This document shows positions 39,722-63,000 of a stretch of DNA of 64,000 nt, piece after piece; within the stretch, counting starts at the first letter, position 1; each line of letters starts with the position of its first letter. The notes beneath the pieces are model-generated. The model saw nothing but the letters and a program-made list of their open reading frames with translations, had not been told where the DNA came from and ran no database searches. Source of the stretch: Typha latifolia (taxonomy: Eukaryota; Streptophyta; Magnoliopsida; Poales; Typhaceae). Position numbers and translations under genes: made by a program. The stretch covers positions 12,586,501 to 12,650,500 of the forward strand of contig CM034106.1 in assembly GCA_019914945.1 (NCBI GenBank), read 5' to 3'.

Positions 39722-41803
39722 CTTTGTGACAATCTTGTTATAGTTATCCATAGTTCTCTCTCGGCCATGAACCATCTTTTCCATAGATGTCTCAACTTAT
39801 CAGATGAAAATATCCAAGTTTTGGCAAATTTTATCTCTGAGTAACTCATTTGCATTGTAACTTGCAGCTGCTTCTGATAAGCTGTCATTGTTGGGACGTG
39901 ATTTATTTAGTATTAAGAAAGAGCTAGCGATTGGAATTTTCCGCTCAAATCTACCCTCAAATTTCTATTTATTGGAAATGTATTTAACTGCTAGGTGCAA
40001 TTTTGAGTTCTCTGTAGTGCTGGCTGGAGCGATTGGACATGTTGTCGTTGTTATTAAAGTGGATTAGATCGTGCGATCACTCTGATAACAGTAACACCTA
40101 CTGCGAGAGGTGTTGTTGGGGGGTCATGTGCTATTAGTTTATGTTTGCTATGTGTTGAACTGTTCAGATTTGTCATGTGAGATCCGAGCTTCCTACCGAG
40201 AAAAATATTTGACACGTTCCTTGAGCAGCGAGGAGAGGAAGCATCTAAAGCTAAATGTTCTTGGCTCTAGTCTGGCTTTGCTGCACGTTCTCTGTGAAAC
40301 ACTGCACTTGGTTCAAACACAGACATATATTGTTGCTTCTCTCGAGAATAAGATACAGGGAGTGAAGTTAAGATGAGGAGAAATTTGAGAAATAAACTGT
40401 CCCAGTTGCTTTGCATATGGATCATGTGATCCAGGATTTGAGATACTGAATGAGAAATTGCCAGACAGGGTCGATGAGAAAAGTGGAAACTGAATAAGCA
40501 GGAGGTGTTATAATCTCAAATTTGCTAGGTTTTGAATCATTCTAAAATAACAGTATCGTGGCACGTTCATCTTTGTCTTTTCTTTTTCTTGTCATTCTTA
40601 TAGTTAACAGTAAAACTACAAAAAGAAAACAACAATGGTACCAAAAAGTGAAACATAATCCTCTGGGATGGGATATAACTAGTTTCTTGCATAACCAGAC
40701 TGTTTGATCATCCAGTTGACTGAAGAAAAGCTATGGGCAATGCTATGACCGGCCCTTTCTTTCACTTGCTCACTTTTATTATTTCTTTTCGAGCCTTAAA
40801 AGTACCGAATTGTTGGAATATGGATCTTCTTCCTCGGCGCTTCTTTAGGTAGACTGTTATTTTATAGGGAACACTGGAATAGAAAATTGTGAACTACGTT
40901 AACACGACTCAAAAGTCTACTTATTTCCGTTACTTTTAGTTTATTTTATTTTTCTTTTAAGTTCAAATTGTTCTAATCCAGATGGAGTTTAGTTTATTAA
41001 TGAGTCGTTGACCGATTGTTTCTTCTTACTAATTAACATGCAATTTGTCCCGCCGCTACTCCGCTATCCACTGCTTGTATTATTCATGCATGATTAGGAC
41101 CAGATTAGCATAGAAAACTCACATGCTAGAATAGATTATAAATGTATATGTATATATACTTGTAAATATCTCTAGAAGCAATTCTTTTGTACAACGATGG
41201 TTACTCTGATACCATTTCGATACGACTTTATCAAATTTATATGCGTTAAAGACTCAAGATAATTTAAATCTCAACAAAGAGCATATAACGATGCCATAGT
41301 ATTAGCCATAAACTTCATGCCTGATGTAATCCTGCTCTCCTTTAGGTTATCAGATAGTTGTTTATTAAACTTTAATTTGATCCATGGCTCTCTTCTCAGT
41401 TATCTAGAGTCAACCCAACAATGAGCCACTAATGAGCAGCTCGTGCAAGTCGTAATCTTCCGATTAAGTTCCAACTAAGAGCAAGTCAACAAGCCAATAC
41501 GAAGCAACACTTGGAAAATTCTCCTCCCAACGGTTAACTCTCTATCTTCTAACTAAGATATGAACTTGATGAATTCAAAACAATATCTCTGGCATTAATT
41601 AGTCAACTCTCTAAGTCATCTACCCTCATTCTTTCCCTTAATTAGGAGCTTAAGCTGCATGCTGCAACATGACTCCATGATTAAACTTTATACCAACAGC
41701 TGTACAACAAAGAAAAAGTCTACGCCCTTGAGGTATTAATAACCTTGGACAAACGCCATTATCTCTCACACAAACTTATTTCCCTAGGTAAAGTATTAAG
41801 ATC
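39722..41803. other. Intergenic: Cpn10 3' flank and promoter side of peroxidase A
   Basis: The first few hundred bases are probably the Cpn10 3' UTR. The remainder is AT-rich and no gene is recognised. About 130 bp before peroxidase A is ACATGACTCCAT (41667-41678), a weak version of the promoter motif of the other six peroxidases. Confidence 0.6.
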
Positions 41804-43600
<1,797 letters not shown>

Positions 43601-44105
43601 CTAGCTAGAGCTATGGTTCATGGTCATGGATCTCTAAATGGATGGATTTAATTTCATTCATGTAGTAGTTATTCCTTCAATAAATGTTTACCATTGTTGA
43701 TCAGTCCCGCGACTCCAAATTTTTAAATAACACTAGATCTATATTGAAGTCAATTTATATCTTAATATCTATACAAGCCTTGCATGTCTACTAACTTAAT
43801 TATATGTACATATCTCTAAATCTTATATGGATCTTTTATGTCGGATTCATATATAGCAATTAGAAAGATTAGATGCTATGAAAGTAATATTTGCAAAAGC
43901 GATGCAACCTTAATCTTCTTATTGAATGAAAAAAAGTAATCGCACAAAAATTATTAATTAAATTTCACCCACACTGGGGTTTATTGACATCTCAATGACT
44001 GCTCACCTCACCTCAAGACATCATTGAACAAAACAATGGAAAGCAAAATCACGAATGAATTAGTAAATGAAACCGGCCCAGAAGATCTGAGTCTTAATTA
44101 GTTAA

Positions 44106-45404
<1,299 letters not shown>

Positions 45405-45475
45405 CTTTGCGTTGTTTTGCTTTGCTTTCTTGTAGCTAGAGAAGCTTGCCTGAGACTATGGCTTGTATCCATCCT

Positions 45476-45539
45476 TATTTATAGGGATCAAAATTTTCTT
45501 CTTAGTATAACTATTGGCATAATCATGGATGTCACGTCT
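45476..45539 (-). promoter_or_regulatory. Peroxidase B promoter: TATA box and shared ACGT motif
   Basis: On the sense strand AGACGTGACATCCAT (45525-45539) lies 41 bp upstream of TATAAATA (45476-45483), itself about 72 bp before the start codon. Confidence 0.7.
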
Positions 45540-45599
45540 AATTTTGCGTCACACAATTTAGAGAAGGAAACAGCTATAAATGGCCAAATCTAGGTGTTG

Positions 45600-47260
45600 G
45601 CAATGCTTGTTTCTGACCGTGGGCCATGGTTTTTGTAAGTTGTTGCAATTGCCACCATGTTATCCAGATATATATATATAACCATATAATAAATTATAAT
45701 CAAAGAATTTGAGTACAAAGGTTCAGGAATTTAAGTGGATGATCATATCTTTATGCTGACTTCAGGAGAAAATGAAAAGAAATGGAAAATAATTGAGATG
45801 CTGCATATTTGAATAAGAGGTTGCAAATATCTATATCTAGCTGGTGCTTTGAAGAGCACATCATTGAACGTCTATATAATACGTTAGTCGTTAGGATTGG
45901 TAAGTGGAAGTACATCAACAGAATTTGTGAGACAATAAATTAATCTTATGTACCAAAAGAGTTAGGCCAAGCAAAAGCTTAGGATAGGGAATTGACCAGT
46001 TATATGTCTCAACTTAAGCTCAAAGGGCAGATTAGTGTTTAATAATCTTGGGTTTTATCTTCTTGCTTATCGGATTATTTTCACTCTTTAACGTTTGCTT
46101 AATTACTAGTGCATGAATTAGTGAGGCATAGAAATATTTTGACCAAAATGAGCATCCTTAGAATTTTTTAACTATTTTAATCTTCCCACCAAATTTATTA
46201 CCAAAATTAGTTTATTTAGGCAAGTTTAGCTATCATATTATAAGTCAATAATAAAATCACTGAACTGTATAATGATTTATATAATATAAAAATCGTTGAA
46301 TTGTTAATGGTTTCACTATTTATAAAACGCTGAATAATTCACCGCTTTATTCAAAGAATAGAATATTATATAACTTTATATTAAGTGCTGAGTATTCTAT
46401 ACAAATCACTGAATTATTTAGCATTTTATGAAAATAAGGAACCACCGAATAGTTCAACGAAAAGTAATTGAGCTAGGCAAAATAGAACTCCTGTAGTAAT
46501 AAATTTTATTAGTGAATCATTCTAATAAATAATATTATATACAAATTTATTTTGATCAAAAACTTAGGCATAGAGGAATAGAAGAAGATTCATAGGAATA
46601 TCTAAACAAAGAAAATCAATGAAAGACCTAAGTTGAAAACGTGAGAATAGTAAATCTCAGGATTTTATTAAGAATAAAATGAACAATCTCAAGATTTTAT
46701 TAAGAATTATGATCTTATAGACTAATAAGGAACCCAAAATTCTGATATGACAAAAATGTTTTGACGTGGACAACATCTAACTTAAGTCGATCCATGTATA
46801 CTGCAATAAATAGAATTGAATTCCGAGTTCTATATAAAAAGGAAAAAAATCTGAATTAGAGGCAAGTCATTATAATTTTTTATTGTGACGAGTTTAAATT
46901 AATCAGAATATTGTCTTCCTTGGACCGACCAAATTTTATGGTAATTTTGAGCTCGTCGTAGGCTGATCTCCCATTCTAACATCACTTCTTTTCCTTTTCT
47001 GATTTGAATATCTCCGTAGGATATCAACTTTAATTAAAGAAACGTAGGTGTTAACATTAACTTGCAATCATCTCTCATTCTAGAAAAAAGAATACATATA
47101 TCAATTAAACAATAAAAAAAAAATCCTCATCCCTCTCGATAGATTCGATAGTGACAATTATTTCATGTCAAACACTCAGCATTATTGAGCTCTCAACAAA
47201 TTTTCAACCTCAAGACATCAACGAACAAAACAATGGAAAACAAATCACGAAATGAATTAA
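45600..47260. other. Intergenic between peroxidases B and C
   Basis: AT-rich; the part right of about 46389 belongs to duplication unit 1. No gene is recognised. Confidence 0.6.
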
Positions 47261-48514
<1,254 letters not shown>

Positions 48515-48583
48515 CTTTGCTTCTACCTCAATATTAAGCTAATGAAGGGAGCTGTGTGATACCTGGGAGTGTGTCTACTAGCT

Positions 48584-48644
48584 TATTTATAGTACGTATT
48601 CTTCCTTAGAATAGCTGTTGGCACTACTAATGGAGTTCACGTCT
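48584..48644 (-). promoter_or_regulatory. Peroxidase C promoter: TATA box and shared ACGT motif
   Basis: Sense-strand AGACGTGAACTCCAT (48630-48644) lies 38 bp upstream of TATAAATA (48584-48591). Confidence 0.7.
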
Positions 48645-50064
48645 ATGAGAAACCATATTTTTCAATTGGTTAAAAAAGGTGCGGGCTTTGTTTGTTTTGG
48701 CTCATACACCCGGTTTAATAAGTTGGTGCACTTGTCATCACGTTAGAGATACTAATTGTATTACTGGTTTCTATTTAAATAATTTCAGTATAATGTTATT
48801 GCAAATTGACTAATGGCTATATCCTCTATTATCTAGCTGTTCTTTTTATTTAAGTAGCTTGATACGTGTTAGAGATTAACCAATTTCTAAACATTGAATC
48901 AAATCCATCGTTGCACTTATGTGCTCTCATGGGCTGGGCTGGGAGAGGATACCAAAATAAATATATATATATAAAAAAATGACAGTTGTATACCAAAATA
49001 GAAATATTAAAACTGAAATATTAGACTAAAAGAAAGTTAAAATCTTACCTTTTCAACTAATACGGCCATATTTATGCTATGAATATGAGATTATGAAGCA
49101 ATCAATCCACTTCACTAGCCAATTCTTTTATTATTTTATTTTAATTTTGACTTCTTAACTTTTAAATGAGCACCTTCTCATTTGAGTACTCTATATATGT
49201 GAATCGCTGAGTTGTTTAATATTTTATGAATAGAAAATCACCGAATAAGTCAGTAGAAATAGTTGAGCTAGACAAAACAGAACTGCTGTAATAATAAATT
49301 TTATTAGTGAATCATTCTAATAAGGCATAGAGGCATAGAAGAAGATTTGTAGGAATATCTCAACAAAGAAAATCAAACCAAGTCGAAAACATAAGAATAG
49401 TAAATATCAGGATTTTATTAAGAATAAAATGAACAAGGTCAGCTAAAAGTTTATAGAGTTACTTTGTAGACTAATAAGGAACCAAAAATTCTGATATGAC
49501 AAAAGAGTTTTGACGTGGACTCATGAACATCTAACTTAAGTCGATCCATATATACTGCACTAAATAGAATTGAATTCCGAATTCTATATAAAAACAGAAA
49601 AAAAAATCTGAATTAGAGGCAAGTCATTATAATTTTTTATTGTGACGAGTTTAAATTAATCAGAATAATGTCTTCCTTGGACCTACCAAATTTTATGGTA
49701 ATTTTGAGCTCATCCTAGGCTGATCTCCCATTCTAACATCACTTCTTTTCTTTTTCTGATTTGAATATCTCCGTAGGATATCAACTTTAACTAAAGAAAC
49801 GTAGGTGTTAACATTAACTTGCAATCATCTCTCATTCTAGAAAAAAGAATACATATATCAATTAAACAATACAAAAAAAAAATTCTCATCCCTCTCGATA
49901 GACACGATAGTGACAATTATTCCATGACAAACACTCACCATTATTGAGCTCTCAACAAATTTTCAATCTCAAGACACGAATGAACGAAACAATGGAAAAC
50001 AAATCACAAAATGAATGAATTAAATCCTAAACACACTTCATGGCCTCGAATGAATTAGTCTTAA

Positions 50065-51343
<1,279 letters not shown>

Positions 51344-51421
51344 CTTTGCTTCTACCTCAATATTAAGCTAATGAAGAGAGAGCTGTACGTGATAGTACCA
51401 GGGCGTGTGTCTATGCTACCT

Positions 51422-51494
51422 TATTTATACTACATATTCTTCATTAGTTAGAAAATTAGAATAGCTGTTGGCACTAATGATGGAGTTCACGTCT
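51422..51494 (-). promoter_or_regulatory. Peroxidase D promoter: TATA box and shared ACGT motif
   Basis: Sense-strand AGACGTGAACTCCAT (51480-51494), identical to copy C, lies 50 bp upstream of TATAAATA (51422-51429). Confidence 0.7.
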
Positions 51495-52102
51495 ATGAGA
51501 CCCTATTTTTCAATTGGTCAAAAAAAAGGTGCGGCCGTCGTTTGTTTTGGCTCACACACCCGGTTTAATTAGTTGGTCCACTTGTCATCACGTTTGAGAT
51601 ACTAAATTGTATTAGTGGTTTCCATTTAAATATATATATGTATATATATATATATAATCAAGCTGTCCTGATACGTATTAGAGATTAACCAATCCCTAAA
51701 AAATTGAATCAAAAGCTTGGTTGCACTTATGGGCTCTCATGGGTCAGACCAGGCTGGGAGAGGATAAGCCAATCTCCACCTAATGGGCTCAGTGTCTGGA
51801 GTGGGCCGGCTCCAAAGTCAAAGAAAAAATAGACTAAAAAAAAAGGTTAAAAGATTTTATTTCCTTTGGTAAAAATATCAAGATAAATTCTTACAATTAT
51901 CTTTATTGATAGATTCAACATTACATCATTCAATCACTCAACACAAAAATAAATAAAAATGCCGCTGTTGGTCATGGCTGCATGTCGTCGGCACTTCTTA
52001 TTTCACCATCCCATCCTGGGAGTGCAACTAAACTGAGATAGTGAGATGCAAACATATGGGACTCAAACAAATCGAAATAAAACAAAATTTGAAACTTTTA
52101 TT

Positions 52103-53396
<1,294 letters not shown>

Positions 53397-53448
53397 CTTT
53401 AGCTTGCAGCTAGAGAAAGTTGCTTAAGAGTGGCATTGTTTGCAACCA

Positions 53449-53512
53449 TATTTATAAGGGGGTACTAGGAGTGAAGGCCATCGAGAGTTTTAGAATGATG
53501 GAGGTCACATTG
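53449..53512 (-). promoter_or_regulatory. Peroxidase E promoter: TATA box and degenerate shared motif
   Basis: Sense-strand CAATGTGACCTCCAT (53498-53512) lies 41 bp upstream of TATAAATA (53449-53456). The ACGT core is changed to ATGT. Confidence 0.6.
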
Positions 53513-53519
53513 TAAAGCG

Positions 53520-54902
53520 CTAATATATCGTAAAGCATTAGCCCAAGTCCTCTGGTTAATTTGAACAATTAAATATATATAGTACTTGCCATCATGTTGA
53601 GATATTGAAATTAAAGAAATATTCAGAAAACTAAGCAGTTGGTGAATGAGATGTATAGGAAAAATAGAAATGACCTTGGAATATATTGACTAATAGCTAG
53701 CAGCGTGATCATCAAGTACTTCTACCTCTCCTGAAAGTATTGAAGAAATCCGCATTTGAACATGTAAACAAATTTGCCTGCATCTTACCTCAGAATGCGC
53801 ATCTCTCGGTGGGAGGCATTAATCCAATGTTTGAGCAATATTACTACAAAAAAGTTGGAACTTATCTTTTAATATATATATATATATTCATGCCCAGGCT
53901 TGATATAGATGGTTAGGTTTTAGTCAGCACAACTCGAACATGCCAAGTTATTGGAGAAACGAACTAAATAAATTTATTTTTTTTAAAATAAAATATCAGA
54001 TTAAAAAAATAAAAACATTTAAAATTATGATTAGCTAATAAAAGTCATTTAGGATTATAAAGAATCAATGCTTATTATTTAAAATGCTTCTCGCTGGACA
54101 ATGTAGATTGAAACCATACACATGTGAACATTTTAAAAAATAATATTAATTTTACTATAGTTGAACCATCTCTCTTTAACATTATTTTATAATTGAGTCT
54201 TTGCTATTTTGCCTATCTAAATTAACCCCAAGGTGTGCATAAGATAATAATCAGGCCGAAATAAAAACTTTCCCTAAAAATAAACTACTTGCATTTGGAG
54301 GGAATTGATTTGCAATAGAATTCCACTTTATAAACATGTTGGCAAATATGGACCTGAGTCACTTGCCGATATATAAAAGGGCAGTTCCATGATATTTTGC
54401 TTTTCTAAAACTTTTGTGAGGTTAGAATTGGTACTTTCTCAGACTCTTTTTTTAAGTTTTAATAATTTATATATATATATATATATATATTTCAAAACTT
54501 TTCTTGATTCAAATATTTGCAAGAAGATTAGAATTAGGTGCTCTCTCTTCTCTCTGGTTTTCTCTAAGTTTTATTTAATTTTAGTTATATATATATTACT
54601 AAGCTTGTGGCTAGCACTAAGATCGATCGATCAACTAAAATATTAATGTGTGTTCTGATCATTTTGTGAAAACTATGAGGCTTGAATTGCAAATAGTAAT
54701 AAAAAAAAATTAAATAAAATGGGGATAATTTAGAAATAAGAATAACTTGCAATCCTCTCATTTATAGAGCAAATATTATTACATCATCAAAAATACAATC
54801 ACATTACAAATTAACGCAGGTCACTGTTGGTATTTGGTAGACCAACAATTAATTATTTCACGAATAATTTAAACACGATGGCGATCGTCATCAGATCGAG
54901 CT
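53520..54902. other. Intergenic between peroxidases E and F
   Basis: AT-rich, with short AT repeats at about 53872-53887 and 54471-54490. No gene is recognised. Confidence 0.6.
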
Positions 54903-56140
<1,238 letters not shown>

Positions 56141-56240
56141 GATCTTAATTAATTAGCTTACTTAGCTTGTAGCAAGCTAGCTAGCTGGAGATATATGTAT
56201 GAATGTTTGAGTGAGACAATATCTGCCTGCAGGTTGGTGT

Positions 56241-56300
56241 TATTTATATAACATGGAAGTGGGTTTGTACAGCTGTTGTACGAAGATGGAGATCACGTAC
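56241..56300 (-). promoter_or_regulatory. Peroxidase F promoter: TATA box and shared ACGT motif
   Basis: Sense-strand GTACGTGATCTCCAT (56286-56300) lies 37 bp upstream of TATAAATA (56241-56248). Confidence 0.7.
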
Positions 56301-57111
56301 GTCTATTAATTATAAGGCTTACACTTGGTTTTGTGATGCTTGTTTTTGACTTGATCCAAACCAGGCTTAATTAGCAAGTTGCCAATTGGAAGGCGTAAAT
56401 GATAGATTCTGTAGTCTAAAAGAGTGTGTTGTGATTTGCACTTACAGATTAAGTCTACATGTAGATAATGGAAAAGATTAGTGCATGCGTGGAAGTGGCC
56501 AAAATGTTAATTAAGCTGGGTTCATTACTGAGATGGGCGGTCGGAGAAGAGCCAGGCTTGAGCTCAAGCTTATTATTCCAAAGATCATAAGATTTCCAAT
56601 CTTATATAGCTTATTAATCTTTGCTCGCTGGGCACTTAATTTGGTCATATCGAATTTGCTAGTGGTGGAGCTCCACGAACATATATCTCAGATTGGAACC
56701 CAACCTGAGGGCGATGTTATAAAATGATAGCCACAAAATTAACATCACGCGGTCTTTGTGTTTGTTGTTTTGCCGCTCAGGATCATCGATCGGGAGACTG
56801 TAGTACTAAAAGACATGGATTTCTTGAAGTCATAGTGTAAGCAAGGAGCAACACTAATACCACAAATAATGCCATAATGTGAAACATAAACTTTCTTAAT
56901 GAGCAAATCTTACACCATCACTCATACAAATCGAGACAACACTGCTGCTGCATGCTAGCAGCCATCTCTGCGACGATTATTTGACCAAGACCATGGTAAA
57001 TGATTAAAAAAATAAAATGAATTGAAAACAACGATCAATTTGAAAAAGAAAATTAAATAAATAACGAAGATAATCACACAACACAACATCTCTCATCTCA
57101 AACGAAATTTT
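56301..57111. other. Intergenic between peroxidases F and G
   Basis: Upstream DNA of copy F and 3' flank of copy G. No gene is recognised. Confidence 0.6.
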
Positions 57112-58463
<1,352 letters not shown>

Positions 58464-58522
58464 GACTAGTAGCAATAACAAGCGAAGTTGAGTTGTATGG
58501 AGTTAATGCTTAATTTTTGGCC

Positions 58523-58624
58523 AATTTATAGGGGGATATGGTACTTACGAGTGGATAGAATTTTTATTTATCCAATTTAAGAGGAGTTGGGAATTGGCAT
58601 GGCATAATAATGGTGAGCACGTAT
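58523..58624 (-). promoter_or_regulatory. Peroxidase G promoter: TATA-like box and diverged shared motif
   Basis: Sense-strand ATACGTGCTCACCAT (58610-58624) lies about 79 bp upstream of TATAAATT (58523-58530). Both elements are weaker and further apart than in copies B-F. Confidence 0.5.
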
Positions 58625-59621
58625 GCTGATTTTGATCGTGGCTACAGCAACTAGCAAGAATGAGCATGCATCGGAAAAGTTCAACAAAGGCATTCAGATC
58701 CTCTGCAGCTATGGCTTCACGTAGCTACTACGATCATTTAAGCAGTATGACCGGATGAGGCAGGATTTGGCGATCAATCAATGGCTGCAAGCCTGTAGTG
58801 ATTTCCGATGGTAGCAACTTCCTGCATTTGGCGCTGCAGAGAATCCTTCAGCTCCCCCAATAATATAGCACGTTATCTTCTGGCTGCAATGCATGGGCCA
58901 GGCTGTTATGATGTCGAACATGTTGACTTTGAGATTGGTTATCTATAATCTGTAAAGCTCCCATATTTTCGATCAAATTATCTAACCTCGAATTCTAAAT
59001 TGTTAATTATGATTAACTTAGGGTGTTTTTTAAGAATAGCAATACTGAAAAGGTAGGGGTGAATAATAAATTTGTCAAATTTTATGGGCTTAAATGTAAG
59101 TTTCCTTAGTATTTGCCTTTTTTTTAACATAGGATGGCGCGAAGCCCGCTCCGGATCCGGCCCGGATTTTTCGAGGGGAAAGCCCTAACCCGAACTCGAG
59201 CAATTGGAATCGTCATATATCCAAGAATCTAGAACCCATCACGCCCACGCCCACGGCCAAATTTCCTCTTCCAAAATCCCTTCCTCCGGCTCCGACGGCC
59301 ACACCTCCACGGTAACGGACGGAGCTCCACGGTGACCCACGCCTCCACCCAACACCACCGGCATTCGGGCCATTATATCACTGGAGGCGGAGCAGAATAC
59401 AATCTTTCCAGCTATAGCTTTGCGTTTGAGAGCAAGGTAGGTGCAAGGCTCCTCGTCCTTAGCTAAAGTAGGAGCAAAGCATCAGATACTGATTTGCTCT
59501 GTTGGTTGAGCGATCTACCTTGAATGCTTTTTGAGTCATTTCCAAGAGTTATTGTTGCAGACCAACTGTTGTGATCCAAGGAGCACAGTTAAGATTGTGT
59601 ACTCACTGGAGCCGTTGTTTC
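58625..59621. other. Intergenic right of the peroxidase array
   Basis: It contains distal upstream DNA of copy G, then from about 59140 a more GC-rich stretch with no intact gene, leading into the subtilase fragment. Confidence 0.55.
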
Positions 59622-59885
59622 CGGAAAGGCTCTGATTGTGATCGCATTGGAGTAGTAATTAATTTCGGGAAATCTGAGTGATAAGGGCATGGCGTCGACG
59701 CCGTCAGCGATTGTCTGATCCATGGCGACCAACACGTCGATGACAGCAGTCTTTTCGGTGTCACTGGAGAATATCAGCTTGTGCAAGGCCACCCGAGCCA
59801 TCGGCGCGATCCCGGTCGCAGTAGCCCCAGCATAGCTGAAGTAGTTGGCGTCCGGTGTACGGCTTCTGGCTGTAGTGGACGACGT
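59622..59885 (-). pseudogene. Fragment of a subtilisin-like protease (SBT1-type, peptidase S8)
   Basis: About 88 codons read as one frame with clear subtilase text: TSSTTARS, an eroded version of the segment after the catalytic His motif; then ANYFSYAGATATGIAPMARV, matching the family's ASYFGYARGTARGMAPRARV pattern; then a segment ending VAMDQTIADGVDAMPLSLRF and AITIRAFPE. The HGTHT catalytic motif itself is lost and a stop codon lies just upstream in frame. A stop also follows ten codons after the end, so the Asp, His and Ser catalytic residues are all absent. It is a relic inserted or left behind about 180 bp upstream of the At5g43822-like gene. Family assignment is from remembered motifs. 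Confidence 0.8.
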
Positions 59886-60067
59886 GTTGAGCTACTGAAT
59901 CGAGCTCGAGCTAGATGGGAGCAGATCCTGAACCGGCCTTATCCAGCTTGTTTTGAGCTCGACCTCCCTGCCAACCTGTAACCCTAACCCCCAAAATAAT
60001 TACGCCACCGCCAATCTCATCGTCTCGATAGGTGTTGGAAGTGAAGTACACCTGGGATTCTTGTGTT

Positions 60068-63000
60068 ATGGAGACGACGATAAGAAAGCTCCAACAGAAA
60101 TATAGGAAGATAAGAGACGAGATGGGTCGGTGGGACGAGCTCCAAACTCGAATTCTCTCCCAATTCGGGAACGCCTCCTCGATTATCGAGCGTCTCCAGG
60201 TTTTGGAATCTGATTTATTTTGTTGAGTACCTTAATCACTCCATTTGGTCAAGGATTTGTGCTCTCTCCTTTGCAAATTATAGTATTTTTGTTGATTTTA
60301 ATCGTGGTTCTTAGTAAAGGAAGCGAGTTCTTCTTGAAATGAAAATTTAGAATCTTGGATAATTGATATTTTTTACGGTTTTCTTGGAATTGCGGTGTCT
60401 TTAATTCTATGTGCTGTAGCAACATCAAACTCTAATTTCCTTTTTCTGATCTGAAAATTGATAATGCATATTATTTAGCTGGATAACTGACTTGTTCAGA
60501 GTTTAGCCTAAGAATCATTGCCTAACAATATTTTGAGTTGGTGAACAATTTTTTCCTTTTCAAGAGAATGATAAGAGATAGTTAAAAATGACCGGATGGC
60601 TTTGTCTTGTATCATCTAATTAGGTCCTTGGAGAGGCTAAAAACTATGGTATGATGAGATCTCTCCCTGACATTAAAAAGGAGCTATTGGGGAAACAAAT
60701 GGAAACATTGGAAATGATCTTCTATTCCATGAGAGAGACATTGTGAGCTGCTTCTATTACTGTCTTTATATATTTATTTTTCTTTACAACTAGAGATTTT
60801 GGCATGTTTCTGTTGTTGGAATTGTTTCTGTGCCTCATAGATTTCTCTGGTAGCAATGTAATATATTTTATCCTGCTCCTAATTGATTTCTCCAGTAGCA
60901 ACATAAAGTCACATAGTTTTGGCATGTTTCTGTTAATGGAATTGTTTTCCTCTATAGATTATTTTCCCTTGTAGTCTTAACTATTTTGGCTTGGCATAAC
61001 ATATTGAAACCATTTCAATGGTTAGATAATTGTACAAATGCTTTTGGCCATTATTTATTGTTTCCCTAGAAATGCCTATCAGTTAAATTGGATACATGAC
61101 CATATGAACAATCCCAATATAAATGAGTTGTTCCCTTTTTCTTGTATTCTTAGAAGTTGAAATCTTCAGTGCTTGATGCTTATAACCTTAGATTTCAAAA
61201 TAGTTTTAGATTATGCAATGAGATTAATATATGATCTTGTTGTAAGACCCCTGCAACTAGAGGAAGAGTTTCTAGGTATATGACAAAAGTGCCAAAAAGC
61301 TATGCAAGTGAAAATTATGACCATAAATGGGCCATGGAGAGCATGCTCATCATGGGAATGTTGATGGGTATGATGATAAAGGACTAATGGATTGAACAAT
61401 TGGTGATTGGGTGTACCAAAGAAAGTATAAAAGCTGGTTCTGTTGAAAGACTGAGTGATGTTGTGGCTGATAAAATTTGTCTAGGTCTGTGCTAACAAAC
61501 TTTCTTGAAATGCATTCTCAAATTATTTATTTTCCCAGACAATGATAGAATTTGTCTTCAAGAATTTGTAGTACGAAAGAAGATGTGACATGTCTAGAAT
61601 ATTTAGGAATTGCCTGCGTAATCCTGTGTATTATAAGCATAGATGGTAGCACTTGATATGAAACATAGCAGATAATGATCAATAAATTAGACTAGGTAGC
61701 TGGGAAAGAGTATTGGAGGACATTCAAGACTGATACTTGCATAAACGTCAAAGTTTTGAATTTCAACTTGATTCTCATTGGTTGATTGTTACGAACCGGC
61801 CTAATCCGATCCGCAACGGTTTTGAAGTCGATGAAGCCCGTAACTTCCAAGAAAATCTGCGATCAATCTAATCGACGGATCTTCTTGAATTTTGGATATG
61901 TTGTTGCTCTTGGGGAGAGTTTTTCAACGAATCCAAGATCACGGGATTCAGATGGTTAGATATCAAGATATCGACCAAACAGTGGTCGTAGGTCAATTAT
62001 ATCCTAGCTTGATAGCCCACCAATGGCTAGATAGATGCTAGGTTTAGTTCTTGGTGTGAAGGGGGAGAAGTTGTTATGGAAGAGGGTGGTTAGAGGCTGG
62101 AAGAAGCCGACCAAAGACTTGGATGGTAGAAGAAGGGAGGTGGGAGAAGGTGTCAATAGCTAGAGACAAGAGAGAAGGAGATAAGACTAAAGCCAATTCC
62201 AATCACAAGATAAACTCAATTAGAGTTTCCTCTACATATATATAGAGGCTCACCTAAGAGCTTCTTAATTAACATAAAAACACTCCAAACAATCCTAACA
62301 ATCCCTAACTTAACCCACACTTTCGCCGCGATGCGTTCGAACGCGCCCGATTGCGATCGAACGCGGAATTTCTATTATCTATCGATGCGAACACGATGCA
62401 GACGTTCGAACGGCCCCGTTTGAACGCAGTCATTGCGTTCGAACGCACCCTGGTAAAAATTAATTTTATTGCTTCTACATACTCAACTAGATAAATAGGC
62501 TCATTCCCATGAACCCAATGTCACGCGTGGAGCCAATATGGATCGAATCGTATCATTAATATATTCAATAAATGATCTATTTGCTTTGAAATTACAGGAA
62601 AGAGTTCCATGCCATTGTCAGGTCCCTTGATAAGATTGCAAGGGATGGTAGCCAATTATTGAAAGGGGGATCAACACCAACTGCTCAACAAATGCAATTA
62701 CGAGTTGGAATATGGCCAAGCCTTGCAGATTGCTTGGGTGGGCTAAGATCAATACATGAGATGTATCGGGCTGAGTAAGTATTGATCTTCCTCATATTGT
62801 TGGTGGACATAATCATATGTTTGCTTCAATCATTTAATCATTGTCTTATAGAAGATTTTTATTGTGATAACACTGAGGAAATCACAAGTTTAACAGATTT
62901 GCCTTTTAATCTTGGTGTTTGCATTCTTTAGTGTATGATGGATAAGATGTAAACTTCTCTTTCTGATTAACCTAGGTTACTTGTTTCATAATTCGACCTT

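Noticed and set aside
61211..61399. His-rich minus-strand frame of 62 codons in intron 2 of the At5g43822-like gene
   Set aside because: Intronic and without a recognisable domain.
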